From a virus, in IMG/VR virus record IMGVR_UViG_3300024999_000365, positions 1 through 25,191 of that record: DNA of 25,191 bases, one strand, 5' to 3'. The notes beneath the pieces are model-generated. The model made no database searches. It was not told the DNA's origin and saw only the letters and a list, made by a program, of their open reading frames with translations. The translations under genes were made by a program, and so were the position numbers. Below, one piece after another: positions 1-7,016 of the stretch. Every line of letters starts with the position of its first letter. The stretch's first letter is position 1.

Positions 1-104
1 TTAAGCTCTAAAAGTGAATCATAAGTTATGTTTTTATATGTACGATCTGCTTTCCCCTTGTCTGTCAAGTTAACGTGAAATTTACTGTATTTTTTCTTTG
101 CCAT
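1..104 (-). CDS. Partial phage protein, possibly DUF1064-type nuclease (N-terminus only)
   Basis: Only the first 34 codons are present; the gene leaves the window at its left edge with no stop. It starts at ATG 102-104 and a GGAG lies 14 bases upstream, so the SD spacing is long. The protein is basic at its start (MAKKKYSKFHVN) and then has the segment NITYDSLLEL. An aromatic-D-S-x-x-E segment near the N-terminus is typical of DUF1064 phage proteins, a PD-(D/E)XK-like resolvase/nuclease family, where this Glu begins the catalytic fold. That is family knowledge applied to a very short stretch, so the assignment is tentative. It lies downstream of the antirepressor, separated from it by a hairpin. 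Confidence 0.4.
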   Translation of the reverse strand, partial: MAKKKYSKFHVNLTDKGKADRTYKNITYDSLLEL

Positions 105-138
105 TTATTTTCTTTCATCTCCAATATCCTAATATCAA

Positions 139-172
139 AACAAAGACATCACACTAAAGCAATGTCTTTGTT
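139..172 (-). terminator. Terminator-like hairpin after the antirepressor gene
   Basis: An 11-bp perfect stem (AACAAAGACAT with ATGTCTTTGTT) has a 12-base loop. In minus-strand sense it is followed by a short T-rich tail (TTGATATT). It lies 52 bases after the antirepressor stop. The stem contains the GACAT/ATGTC core shared with other hairpins in this window. The tail is modest, so termination may be partial. Confidence 0.55.
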
Positions 173-223
173 ATTTAGTTTATTTATTAACTCATTAAAT
201 TTAATTCGTTTCTTAATAAACTA

Positions 224-1123
224 TTAACTCAACAACTTAATATCATCACTCACCACATAACCTTTTCTAAGTAAATATTTCCACAGCCACTCTAATCCCT
301 TACCTGTGACTTTAGAAGTAAATTCTGTAATAACTCCACCAAATCCATTACTATGTGTACTTGGTTTTAACTCAAAATACCCTGTATCAATATATCTTTG
401 ATAAGGAATATTCCATTCACCCTTACTGGATTGCAAAATTTCTTCATTTCTAAGAATCTCAAATAGCTTCTTTTCGCCAATTGTTTTATTACTTTTAACT
501 CTCTCATTAAATATCTTTGCAACTTTTCTAATTCCCATTAATGAATCTGTAATAGCAAATCTATCTGCCATTGCTACTTTTGGTGCTTGAATCTGTAATT
601 GTTCATCTTTTTCAGCAATTTGTTGATTTTTATATTCAACTAATTCACTTACTGCAACCATTCTGCCTTCCTGAGAATTAGCTTTGATAATACTTAAACA
701 TAATTTATCTTCTTTAGTGATTTCTAGTTCTTTCAACTCAAAATATTCATCAATCATTTGATCCTGAATATCATAAGCTAAATCATCTTCCATAATTCCA
801 ACTAATTTAAGATATCCTTTTCTACTAAATAAATAGATATTATTGGAGCGATTTAATGAATTTTGAGTAAATATTTCGTGGTGTAAAAATTCCACCTCGG
901 ATTCTGTTCCTTTTAAATCAATAATATCTATGTTTTCTCTAAATCTAGAAATATGGCGTTGAATTGTTCTGTTAAATTCTTTCACTTCAATTCCATGTAC
1001 ATTAGCAATTTCTTTAGCAAGCAAACATTTCTGATTATCACCAAATTCCCCAAATATATTATGTATTTCCACTCCATTAATAATTACTACTCCGTCAATT
1101 GTTAAATTATTATTATTTTCCAT
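224..1123 (-). CDS. Phage antirepressor, ORF6N plus KilAC (ANT) domains
   Basis: A 299-aa DNA-binding antirepressor, a class that inactivates a phage repressor or acts as a transcriptional switch. The N-terminal third matches the ORF6N pattern: LLAKEIANVHG, then a conserved HISRFRENIDII stretch, then YLFSRKGYLKL and a helix ending in DEYFE. A helical linker (about 160-185) leads to a C-terminal KilAC/ANT domain (MGIRKVAKIFN, KKLFEILRNEEIL, YQRYIDTGYFELK, TGKGLEWLWKYL). I chose ATG 1121-1123 rather than the in-frame ATG at 1142-1144. The earlier ATG has no SD, and the GAGAG between the two sits about 10 bases before the second. It follows the 67-aa gene by only about 20 bases and is probably co-transcribed with it. 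The domain assignment is confident; the repressor it counters is unknown. Confidence 0.9.
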   Translation of the reverse strand: MENNNNLTIDGVVIINGVEIHNIFGEFGDNQKCLLAKEIANVHGIEVKEFNRTIQRHISRFRENIDIIDLKGTESEVEFLHHEIFTQNSLNRSNNIYLFSRKGYLKLVGIMEDDLAYDIQDQMIDEYFELKELEITKEDKLCLSIIKANSQEGRMVAVSELVEYKNQQIAEKDEQLQIQAPKVAMADRFAITDSLMGIRKVAKIFNERVKSNKTIGEKKLFEILRNEEILQSSKGEWNIPYQRYIDTGYFELKPSTHSNGFGGVITEFTSKVTGKGLEWLWKYLLRKGYVVSDDIKLLS

Positions 1124-1145
1124 TATAAAATCACTCTCTTTCATT

Positions 1146-1349
1146 TTATATATTATTTTTAATATCTTTTTTCCCAGTTACCCATTCCACAAATACATCT
1201 GTTGTTTGATCCCAACCAAATTTACACCAAGACTTACGACTGATTGGATGTACTCCTATTTCTCTAGGACATATCCCTTTTGAAAAGTAGAAATTAATTT
1301 GATCAAAATTATAAATATAAGTTACTTTTTCTTTTATAGAATTATTCAT
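1146..1349 (-). CDS. Small phage protein, unknown function
   Basis: A 67-aa protein with an excellent SD (AAAGGAGGTG, 5 bases before ATG 1347-1349). It contains YNFDQINFYFSKGICP and a later KFGWDQTTDVFVEW. The pattern of an aromatic helix, KG, then a beta strand ending in an acidic residue and W resembles short phage proteins built around a single 'conserved strand plus helix' unit (DUF5659-like). I cannot assign it firmly. There are no membrane segments. It is the first gene downstream of the terminator at 1401-1430 and lies just upstream of the antirepressor, so the two probably form one transcription unit. It could be a regulator or accessory protein; the sequence alone does not say. Confidence 0.75.
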   Translation of the reverse strand: MNNSIKEKVTYIYNFDQINFYFSKGICPREIGVHPISRKSWCKFGWDQTTDVFVEWVTGKKDIKNNI

Positions 1350-1400
1350 TGTAACACCTCCTTTTTAATATAAATTTGCATCACAACTTTGTAACACATC

Positions 1401-1430
1401 AAAAAGACACCTCAATAAAGAGATGCCTTT
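1401..1430 (-). terminator. Intrinsic terminator after the small Cys protein
   Basis: On the minus strand, an 11-bp stem (AAAGGCATCTC with GAGGTGTCTTT, including two G-U pairs) has a six-base TTTATT loop and runs into five T. It begins 3 bases after the stop of the 1434-1679 gene. The wobble pairs only work in minus-strand RNA, which fits the direction of the genes. Confidence 0.8.
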
Positions 1431-1433
1431 TAA

Positions 1434-1679
1434 TCAATCACAAAATATTAAATTACTTATCACACATAATGCCGTATCCTCGCTTGTGCAACATAACATC
1501 CTTAAAATATAATCTTTATACTTCTGACACTCACCAAAATCATTACAATTCTTCTCACAATACTCACTGCTTCTTAATTTATTCTGTTTTATATTATTAC
1601 TACCATTACCATTATCTTTACCATTAATTCCATTGCTTTTATTGTCAGGATTGTTCTTGTTTTTCTTAGGACTTGCGAT
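1434..1679 (-). CDS. Small Asn/Lys-rich Cys protein with probable AUC start
   Basis: About 81 aa. The N-terminal half is hydrophilic and rich in Lys, Asn and Gly (ASPKKNKNN...); the C-terminal half carries a Cys cluster (CEKNCNDFGECQKYKDYI, then a CC pair and two more Cys) that could bind a metal. The stop is followed 3 bases later by a clear terminator, which supports a real gene. The only in-frame conventional start is GTG 1686-1688, which is itself part of the SD-like GTAGGTGA and has no SD of its own. ATC 1677-1679 lies 5 bases after that SD and would give the usual-looking N-terminus (M)ASPKK. I therefore propose initiation at AUC, with the GTG as the alternative. Function unknown. Confidence 0.5.
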   Translation of the reverse strand: MASPKKNKNNPDNKSNGINGKDNGNGSNNIKQNKLRSSEYCEKNCNDFGECQKYKDYILRMLCCTSEDTALCVISNLIFCD

Positions 1680-1688
1680 TTTAATCAC

Positions 1689-1892
1689 CTACTTTTTGAT
1701 TATTTTATTCTATAATTATAGTTTCACTCCCTTAATAATAAATCCACCCAAAAATTATTAGAGTTGTTATTTTATAAAATCCAAAATTTCCAAAACCCTT
1801 GCTACAAGCCACTTTCATGGTTCAATAAATAACATAAAATCAGTGATTTATTTGGAGCTGGGTTGTGGATGGAATATGGGGATAGGAATAGT
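1689..1892. other. Intergenic stretch with a weak promoter candidate and a 28-codon ORF
   Basis: About 200 bases between the nuclease-operon terminator and the small Cys gene. A TATAAT (minus strand, 1715-1720) lies about 36 bases before the proposed start of the Cys gene, but no good -35 accompanies it. A minus-strand ORF of 28 codons (1732-1818) starts MKVACSKGFGNF and has no SD. Bases 1855-1890 are unusually G-rich on the plus strand for this genome. I see no known element. Confidence 0.3.
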
Positions 1893-1946
1893 AAAAAATA
1901 AGGAGAAAAGAGAAGTTTTTATTTCTTCTGCTTCTCTCCTTATTTT
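1893..1946 (-). terminator. Intrinsic terminator of the nuclease operon
   Basis: On the minus strand, AATAAGGAG (1936-1944) pairs with CTCCTTATT (1897-1905) around a loop holding further partly paired GAAG/CTTC segments. The 3' arm runs directly into a T-run (TTATTTTTTAC). It begins about 30 bases after the stop of the downstream nuclease gene. The plus strand also has a short T tail, so it might act in both directions. Confidence 0.7.
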
Positions 1947-1975
1947 GATGTTAATAAAAACAATTATAGACTTAG

Positions 1976-3097
1976 CTATTGTTTATAATTGTTTAGTTCT
2001 TTATTTAATATTTCTTCTATATTGTCTATGTCCCAGTACCAAATCTCTAACAATTGAATATTATTTTCTTTTGCATACTCTCTTTTTCTTCTATCATGTT
2101 CTTGTTGATCTTTAAATGCTTGTTTGTTTTTATGAAATCCTTTTCTATATTCCATATGTTGAATTCCTTGAAACTCTATTAAAAGATTAAATTCTTTAAT
2201 ATAGAAATCATAAGAAAGATTTCCATTGTTAACTCCAACTAGTCCATGGTATTCTCTTTGTGCAATATAATCAATAAAATGTAATTCTAAATATCTTCTA
2301 ATATATTGTTCACCTTTTGACTCTGCACAAATAGGACACCGTTGGCCATTAATAAAATTGTTAGCGTTCATGGGAAATATTTCACCACAAGTTTTATGCG
2401 TAAAAGATAAAAGTGATTTATTATTTATATATTCTCCATCAACAGTATATTCATCATTTACCAAATCATATACTTCTTTTTGAACTATTTCAATAGTTTT
2501 TCTTTCAAGGCCGGAACATATAATACATTTATTGCCACTTAAAATATCATTAGGAATAACCATATATTCTTGATTACAAACATTATGTTTCATTTTTATC
2601 TTAGTTGAACTTCTAATGTATTCACCTAAAACTTCATATTCATCACCATATTTTTCATATATTTTCTGTTTGAATTCTTCTGTATTACTCTGCTTACTTT
2701 CATTACAATTTGGACATCTACATTTACCATGTGTAAAATTAGCAGGAGTTACCTCGTATTCATATTCACAAGTATTATGTTTCATTTTAATATACTCATG
2801 TATACCTGTATGTTCACCCAGTACGGTATATTCATTTGCAACTAAATCATAAATTTCTTTCTTAAATTGCTCTGTAGTTTTATTATATATTCTTTCTTTT
2901 ACTGGAGTACATTTATCACATTGTTTTTTATCGAAGTCTCTAAACATTCTAAAAGACGTAGAAAATGGTTCTCCACATTTACATATTAAATCTAAATCTT
3001 TTCTAATACCTAAATATTCTTTGCTTTTTAATTTACAACTAGATTCACTTTCAACTTCTATGTAATTTTTTACATCAATATATAATAATTTTCTCAT
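1976..3097 (-). CDS. Zinc-finger array plus Vsr/EDxHD-like endonuclease
   Basis: A 373-aa protein. Residues about 39-63 have a first CxC...CxxC pair. Three repeats of about 60 residues follow (about 74-131, 138-194, 201-257). Each begins EFKxxIY or a variant, continues EYxVxGEY, and has HNTC/HNVC/HKTC followed by CPNC, CIIC or CPIC, which fits one zinc site per repeat. The C-terminal 110 residues look like a Vsr-fold PD-(D/E)XK nuclease: YDFYI (296-300), IEFQGIQH (307-314) and EIWYWDID near 351. This layout is known from free-standing homing endonucleases of phages. The start ATG 3095-3097 overlaps the upstream stop by one base (TAATG), with GGAGG 8 bases before it, so translation is coupled to the upstream nuclease. 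It probably cuts DNA site-specifically; the target is unknown. Confidence 0.8.
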   Translation of the reverse strand: MRKLLYIDVKNYIEVESESSCKLKSKEYLGIRKDLDLICKCGEPFSTSFRMFRDFDKKQCDKCTPVKERIYNKTTEQFKKEIYDLVANEYTVLGEHTGIHEYIKMKHNTCEYEYEVTPANFTHGKCRCPNCNESKQSNTEEFKQKIYEKYGDEYEVLGEYIRSSTKIKMKHNVCNQEYMVIPNDILSGNKCIICSGLERKTIEIVQKEVYDLVNDEYTVDGEYINNKSLLSFTHKTCGEIFPMNANNFINGQRCPICAESKGEQYIRRYLELHFIDYIAQREYHGLVGVNNGNLSYDFYIKEFNLLIEFQGIQHMEYRKGFHKNKQAFKDQQEHDRRKREYAKENNIQLLEIWYWDIDNIEEILNKELNNYKQ

Positions 3098-4488
3098 TAT
3101 TTATTACCTCCTGTAGAGGACAATGATGTTATTTTGTTATTATCTTCTAAGTCTTTTTTAGAAATTCTCCTTAATTCTCCAAAATCATAATCAAATTGTC
3201 CTTGGGAGTTAATTATTTTTGAATTGTCAATGTCAAATTTTATCCATGAATGACCTGAATTAATATATTCTTTGGCATAAGTAATCATTTCTATTATTAT
3301 TTTATCAGAAGGAATATAATCATTTATCGATATAATTCTAATTAACATCCATCCTTTTAATCGGATAAATATTTCTCGTCTTTTTTCTTTATTATAAAAT
3401 TCGTCAATTGATATTTGATTTAATTTTATACTATTTGTATGACCTCCACCATCATACTCGATACAAATAAATTCTTTTGGAAATGCAATATCTAAACTAC
3501 AAGTCGAAATAGGGTAATTTAATTCTCCATTCAATAAATTACATAAATATTCTTGTTGTTTAGATGTTGGTGAAGTATTATTCAAATACATAGTTTTACG
3601 AGATTTTTCTATGATTTTTACATCTCTAAATGGATGACCACCTACATATTTTATCCACGTTTTATTGCGTTTATCTTTTACTTCATCATTTAATAAACTA
3701 CATGAAAATCCGTATCTATCTACACATGTGTTTTTTACTTTTTCTTTAATTTCTTCATTTTTGGATGGATTATCAAAACCATATTTTTCAATATTAGTAT
3801 TAATAATTTTATTCTTAATATCTTTATTCTGTATAGGATATAAAACATCATAATTATCCATCATAGTTTTTTTACTTTTATTTTGTACATCAATATTATT
3901 TAATGAACAAATTTCACCATATCGTTCAATATTAGTATCAATTTGTTTTTGTCTAACTTCGTCATTTTGAGAAACCCATTCAACACCATATTTCCTTAAA
4001 TTAGTTTTTATAACTTTTTCTTTCCACTCTTCTGTTTGAGCATAATTTTCTGCTCCATATTTATCTAAGCATGTATTTTTAATTTTATCTTTAATTTCTT
4101 CAGATTGAAAAGTATTTTCTACTCCGTATTTATCTAAACATGTATTTTTGCGTTTATTACTGACTTCATTTAACGAATTTGTACTTTCAACACCATATTT
4201 TAATAAATTACTTTCCTTAACTTTTAATGATTGACATTTCTTACAGCAATCTTTATGTATAATTGCTTTTTCATTCTGCTTGATATAATCCTGATATTTT
4301 TTATTTGTAGTATTTATAAAACAATAATCACAAAGTACATCTACATATATATCGCTATTACCTTTTGACACATCTTCCACTTTGACTTCAAATTCATCAT
4401 TATATTGCGTAAAAACATATCCTTTGTTAATATAGTATTTTTTGTTTCTTTTATTCCAGTTAATTAATACAGTTTTAGTAAGCACCAT
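3097..4488 (-). CDS. KYG-repeat DNA-binding array plus Vsr/EDxHD-like endonuclease
   Basis: A 463-aa protein. The N-terminus has a possible zinc site (CDYC at 53-56, DCCKKC at 80-85). Residues about 93-300 hold eight or nine degenerate 23-residue repeats with the consensus NTCLDKYGVEN...EEIKDKIK. Such KYG repeats occur as DNA-contacting arrays in phage and viral endonucleases. The nuclease domain follows: LDIAF (332-336), IEYDGGGH (343-350), then a basic helix and the strand GWMLIRI. The D...E-x-D-x-x-x-H layout matches EDxHD/Vsr-type homing nucleases of the I-Bth0305I kind. An SD (GGAGGTAA) lies 6 bases before ATG 4486-4488. It is the first gene of a two-gene operon with its own consensus promoter and structured leader. 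A protein of related architecture lies directly downstream. Confidence 0.8.
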   Translation of the reverse strand: MVLTKTVLINWNKRNKKYYINKGYVFTQYNDEFEVKVEDVSKGNSDIYVDVLCDYCFINTTNKKYQDYIKQNEKAIIHKDCCKKCQSLKVKESNLLKYGVESTNSLNEVSNKRKNTCLDKYGVENTFQSEEIKDKIKNTCLDKYGAENYAQTEEWKEKVIKTNLRKYGVEWVSQNDEVRQKQIDTNIERYGEICSLNNIDVQNKSKKTMMDNYDVLYPIQNKDIKNKIINTNIEKYGFDNPSKNEEIKEKVKNTCVDRYGFSCSLLNDEVKDKRNKTWIKYVGGHPFRDVKIIEKSRKTMYLNNTSPTSKQQEYLCNLLNGELNYPISTCSLDIAFPKEFICIEYDGGGHTNSIKLNQISIDEFYNKEKRREIFIRLKGWMLIRIISINDYIPSDKIIIEMITYAKEYINSGHSWIKFDIDNSKIINSQGQFDYDFGELRRISKKDLEDNNKITSLSSTGGNK

Positions 4489-4532
4489 TTTAATTACCTC
4501 CGTTGTAATATTATTTCCCGACCAATATATAA

Positions 4533-4607
4533 TAGGGAAGGTGGTATCGGAATTACCACTTTTCGAATAAGCATTAAGTTTCGAACCTCAATGATTACCT
4601 ATCCCTA
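4533..4607 (-). ncRNA. Structured 5' leader of the nuclease operon (three-way junction candidate)
   Basis: In minus-strand RNA, UAGGGA (4607-4602) pairs with UCCCUA (4538-4533) and encloses two hairpins. One is CAUUGAG/CUUAAUG (4593-4572), 7 bp with a G-U pair that is lost on the other strand. The other is GUGGUA/UACCAC (4559-4541). The predicted transcription start of the consensus promoter is at about 4605, so the helix would begin at the very 5' end of the mRNA. The SD at about 4500 lies outside the fold. I do not recognise the RNA class. Confidence 0.5.
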
Positions 4608-4611
4608 AATA

Positions 4612-4640
4612 ATTATATATTACTTATTGATTTTTGTCAA
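4612..4640 (-). promoter_or_regulatory. Perfect consensus sigma-70/sigma-A promoter for the nuclease operon
   Basis: On the minus strand, TTGACA (4640-4635), a 17-base spacer and TATAAT (4617-4612) match consensus at all 12 positions with ideal spacing. The TGA stop of the preceding small gene lies inside TTGACA. Initiation is expected near 4605, about 117 bases before the first nuclease ATG. A host vegetative promoter inside a late gene cluster suggests expression outside the lytic programme. Confidence 0.85.
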
Positions 4641-4828
4641 ACTAAAATAACTTCATCCAATGGAACAATAAACAGATTATCAATCTCAATTTCCTTACCA
4701 ATTAAATCGGAAGTAATTTTTGCTTGTTTATTAATTGGAATTTGGCAAATATCTTGATCAACTTTAATATATATAGTATCACAAGCATATTTACCAATAT
4801 GAATGTTAGTAACTTCATATTGATTCAT
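4637..4828 (-). CDS. Small protein downstream of the tail tube gene, unknown
   Basis: A 63-aa protein with a good SD (AAGGAGG, 10 bases before ATG 4826-4828). It is nearly all predicted beta strand (IHIGKYACDTIYIKV, then IGKEIEIDNLFIVPLDEVILV) with no membrane segment. It follows the tail tube gene by 21 bases, so it is probably the last gene of the virion transcript in this part. Its stop codon is embedded in the -35 box of the nuclease promoter. I do not recognise a family. The position allows a minor tail or assembly role, but that is inference only. Confidence 0.7.
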   Translation of the reverse strand: MNQYEVTNIHIGKYACDTIYIKVDQDICQIPINKQAKITSDLIGKEIEIDNLFIVPLDEVILV

Positions 4829-4849
4829 TTATGTTATACCTCCTTAATA

Positions 4850-5653
4850 TTAATAAGTATATTGAACCATTGTAACCATCTTATCATTGTCACTTTCGCG
4901 CAAAACGTCGATATTCATGTCGAAAGTTGACGGATCTCCGTCCGATTTAAAATCTAATTTAAAGTCGGCCTTGATTTTGGCCCGATTTATAACCATTTGG
5001 AAAGCTTCATCCTTCGAAGTTTCAGCATTTCGAATCACCGTGTCTCCAACAATGCGATAAGTTGAAGGAAACGCACTCGAAGTAATAGAATAAGTTGTTG
5101 CATTTACACCAGAATTATAAGAAAAATATGCAACAAGTTTCTTGTTAGCCCAAGCGACATTAGTTAAAACTTTACCAACCAATGCGCCTGCTGCAAGTGC
5201 AGTACCTCCATCATCGCTAAGTTCATAAACAAGAATATCTGCGGCGGCTTCAAGTGGAGTATAAGCTAATGTAATTGCTCCACCAGCAGTTGCAGTTAAA
5301 GGATACAAAGACCCTTGATTAATCATTTTAGTATTGTCATCTGGATCGGCAATCCAAACTGTAGATTGACGCATATAGATTGTGGCTGCTCCCGTAACTG
5401 TTGCGTTGCCTGAAAGTATTTCAAATGATTTAGGGGATAGTAAGGCATCGGAAATTGTCATAGCCGATTCACGGTCATAATCCCAGATTAATAGCTTGGG
5501 GTTCCCTTTTCCCCCTCTCGCAAATGATTGGCTTGCTTTATTATCAAGTGATGTGACTTTTAGAGTATCACAAAACAAAACTGGTTTACCTGTTACAGTA
5601 TCATAGAATGTAACATCCATTACCTCTTTTACCCCAAATTTGTTATTAGCCAT
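4850..5653 (-). CDS. Major tail (tube) protein
   Basis: A 267-aa virion protein. The N-terminal region has VMDVTFYD, PVLFCDTLKVTSLD, a Gly/Lys-rich turn and KLLIWDYDRESAMTISDALLSPKSFEIL. The C-terminal region ends TFDMNIDVLRESDNDKMV. These blocks resemble Firmicute phage tail tube/structural proteins, in which a beta-sandwich core carries a variable insertion. Here that insertion is an Ala/Gly/Thr-rich stretch at about 100-200. I start at ATG 5651-5653. The in-frame ATG at 5669-5671 overlaps AGGAGG, which is the SD for the later ATG (9-base spacing). It sits after the chaperone-like gene, as expected for a tube gene near its assembly chaperone. The structural role is likely; whether the tail is contractile cannot be judged here. 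Confidence 0.75.
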   Translation of the reverse strand: MANNKFGVKEVMDVTFYDTVTGKPVLFCDTLKVTSLDNKASQSFARGGKGNPKLLIWDYDRESAMTISDALLSPKSFEILSGNATVTGAATIYMRQSTVWIADPDDNTKMINQGSLYPLTATAGGAITLAYTPLEAAADILVYELSDDGGTALAAGALVGKVLTNVAWANKKLVAYFSYNSGVNATTYSITSSAFPSTYRIVGDTVIRNAETSKDEAFQMVINRAKIKADFKLDFKSDGDPSTFDMNIDVLRESDNDKMVTMVQYTY

Positions 5654-5692
5654 TATTAAATTCCTCCTCATTATTTATTTATTTGTATATAT

Positions 5693-5720
5693 AAAAAAGA
5701 CATCTCTTTTTGAGTGTCTT
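5693..5720 (-). terminator. Terminator-like hairpin before the tail tube gene
   Basis: On the minus strand, AAGACACTC pairs with GAGATGTCTT (one bulged A) around a loop of four or five A and runs into six T. It lies between the chaperone-like gene and the tube gene, with no promoter visible in the 40 bases before the tube start. It may therefore attenuate transcription or mark an RNA end, with read-through feeding the tube gene. Confidence 0.65.
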
Positions 5721-5753
5721 AATTATTTAAACTAATTGTTTTTTATTAAAAAA

Positions 5754-6503
5754 CTATTTTATTTTTCCCATCCAATGTTTTAAATCAATATCTTCTGACT
5801 TAGCTCCTGCCAACAAACTTCTAATATTTATATCGTATTCATCAAGCATTTTCATTCTATTAAACTGATTATTAAACCAATAAAAATTCATATCCCAAAC
5901 ATTAAAAGGGGTGATCCCATTTCCATTGGATGCTAAAATAGAAACCAAATCTGCTAAAGTTAATGACTCGCCATCTCCAGAACCCTTTGCTTTTGCAAGT
6001 AATGCTCTAGCTTTTTTTTGTTTTTCTAGAATTTCTCTTGCTTTTTCATTTGCAGGATTTTCATCGTTTTCACTTTTTTTTATTAAACAATTTTGATATT
6101 TAATAACTTCTATAATATCGTCATAATTATCTTTTGTAATAAAACTACACACTTCTTCATTTTCTGAATAAAAGAAAAATCCAATAGAATTAGCATACAT
6201 TTTTATTTCTTCTCTTATAAAACAACTCATGCTATTTAGAAATAAATACCTAAAATCTTCTTCTCTAGTACAAATAGCAAAAACCAAGTCAAATAAAGGT
6301 ATATTATCATCAGTAATTTGAAATGATTCTTTGCCTATGGTTAATATGCTTATGTATTGAAAGTATTTAGATTCTGTTAACTCTTCAATCTCACCCATTG
6401 TTAATGGTTTAATTAAAAAATCTCCTACTTTAACTCCTCTTCCCCTCATCAATTGTAATTCATCAACCACCACCTTAACCACATCCTTTGATAATCCATA
6501 CAC
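5754..6503 (-). CDS. Tail-assembly-chaperone-like protein
   Basis: A 249-aa protein placed just before the tail tube gene. The N-terminus carries ELQLMRGRGVKVGDFLIKPLTMGEI followed by KYFQYISILTI. The C-terminus carries WDMNFYWFNNQFNRM, DINIRSLLAGAKSED and KHWMGKI. The last block, aromatic 'FYxFxNQFxR' then 'LLAGAKS...W', recalls C-terminal regions of Firmicute phage tail-assembly chaperones and Gp15-like proteins. That is a resemblance, not a firm match. A charged Lys/Glu-rich linker lies at about 140-172. The start is uncertain. GTG 6501-6503 directly follows an in-frame TAG and lacks an SD. ATG 6447-6449 overlaps the stop of a 16-codon out-of-frame ORF. I see no clear programmed frameshift. 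Confidence 0.6.
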   Translation of the reverse strand: MYGLSKDVVKVVVDELQLMRGRGVKVGDFLIKPLTMGEIEELTESKYFQYISILTIGKESFQITDDNIPLFDLVFAICTREEDFRYLFLNSMSCFIREEIKMYANSIGFFFYSENEEVCSFITKDNYDDIIEVIKYQNCLIKKSENDENPANEKAREILEKQKKARALLAKAKGSGDGESLTLADLVSILASNGNGITPFNVWDMNFYWFNNQFNRMKMLDEYDINIRSLLAGAKSEDIDLKHWMGKIK

Positions 6504-6515
6504 CTACTAATCTAA

Positions 6516-6998
6516 TCAATTAAATTCCACAACATTATAAATCAAACGATATCCCTGAAATTTTTCATTAGCAGCAATCCAATTTGACCTTTCGAATATT
6601 AACTTACCAATGCCAACAATTCTTTGTTCATTGAATAACTTATCAATTTCGCCCATTATGCCATAAGGTCTAAGTTTCCCTTCAGCAATAGGCCATAAAC
6701 TAATATGTGAAATTACATTTATTAGTATTTTAGATGTTTTAAATTTTATATTTGTTTTACCTAAATTAAAATCATCTAAAACAACTGTGATAAAACTTTT
6801 TGCATCGTCAGTTACTAATGGAGTTATTGGAATGGGATATAGTCTGTCAAAAAGTAGAGATGTTGTATTCTCAATATTTGCTTCTAATAAAGGTGTAGAT
6901 GTATCATAATAAATTAACTTACATAAATTTTGACTACTCATCATAGTCATTAAAATTGCCATAATATCGCTGTCTAATGTCTCAAATCTACCACTAAT
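6516..6998 (-). CDS. Probable tail terminator / head-tail joining protein (AUU start proposed)
   Basis: A protein of about 160 aa between the connector genes and the chaperone-like gene, where siphophage and myophage clusters usually encode the tail terminator. It reads SGRFETLDSDIMAIL..., has a central YPIPITPLVTDD and FITVVLDDF, and ends QGYRLIYNVVEFN. The alternation of strands with one long helix suits a tail-terminator fold, but I infer the role from position. The strong SD GGAGGTGA (7002-7009) is followed, 5 bases on, by ATT 6996-6998, giving (M)SGRFETL. The upstream in-frame GTGs (7011-7013, 7005-7007) overlap or precede that SD. AUU is therefore my preferred start; GTG 7013 would add 5 residues. 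Confidence 0.6.
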   Translation of the reverse strand: MSGRFETLDSDIMAILMTMMSSQNLCKLIYYDTSTPLLEANIENTTSLLFDRLYPIPITPLVTDDAKSFITVVLDDFNLGKTNIKFKTSKILINVISHISLWPIAEGKLRPYGIMGEIDKLFNEQRIVGIGKLIFERSNWIAANEKFQGYRLIYNVVEFN

Positions 6999-7016
6999 AA
7001 TAATCACCTCCACACT

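Noticed and set aside
1843-2115. Plus-strand 90-codon frame
   Set aside because: It overlaps the terminator and the end of the minus-strand nuclease gene, is hydrophobic from antisense composition, and lacks an SD. The other plus-strand frames of 60-107 codons are likewise antisense to well-supported genes.
4572-4593. tRNA-like T-loop GUUCGAAA
   Set aside because: There is no acceptor stem, anticodon arm or CCA position around it. It is better explained as part of the leader fold.
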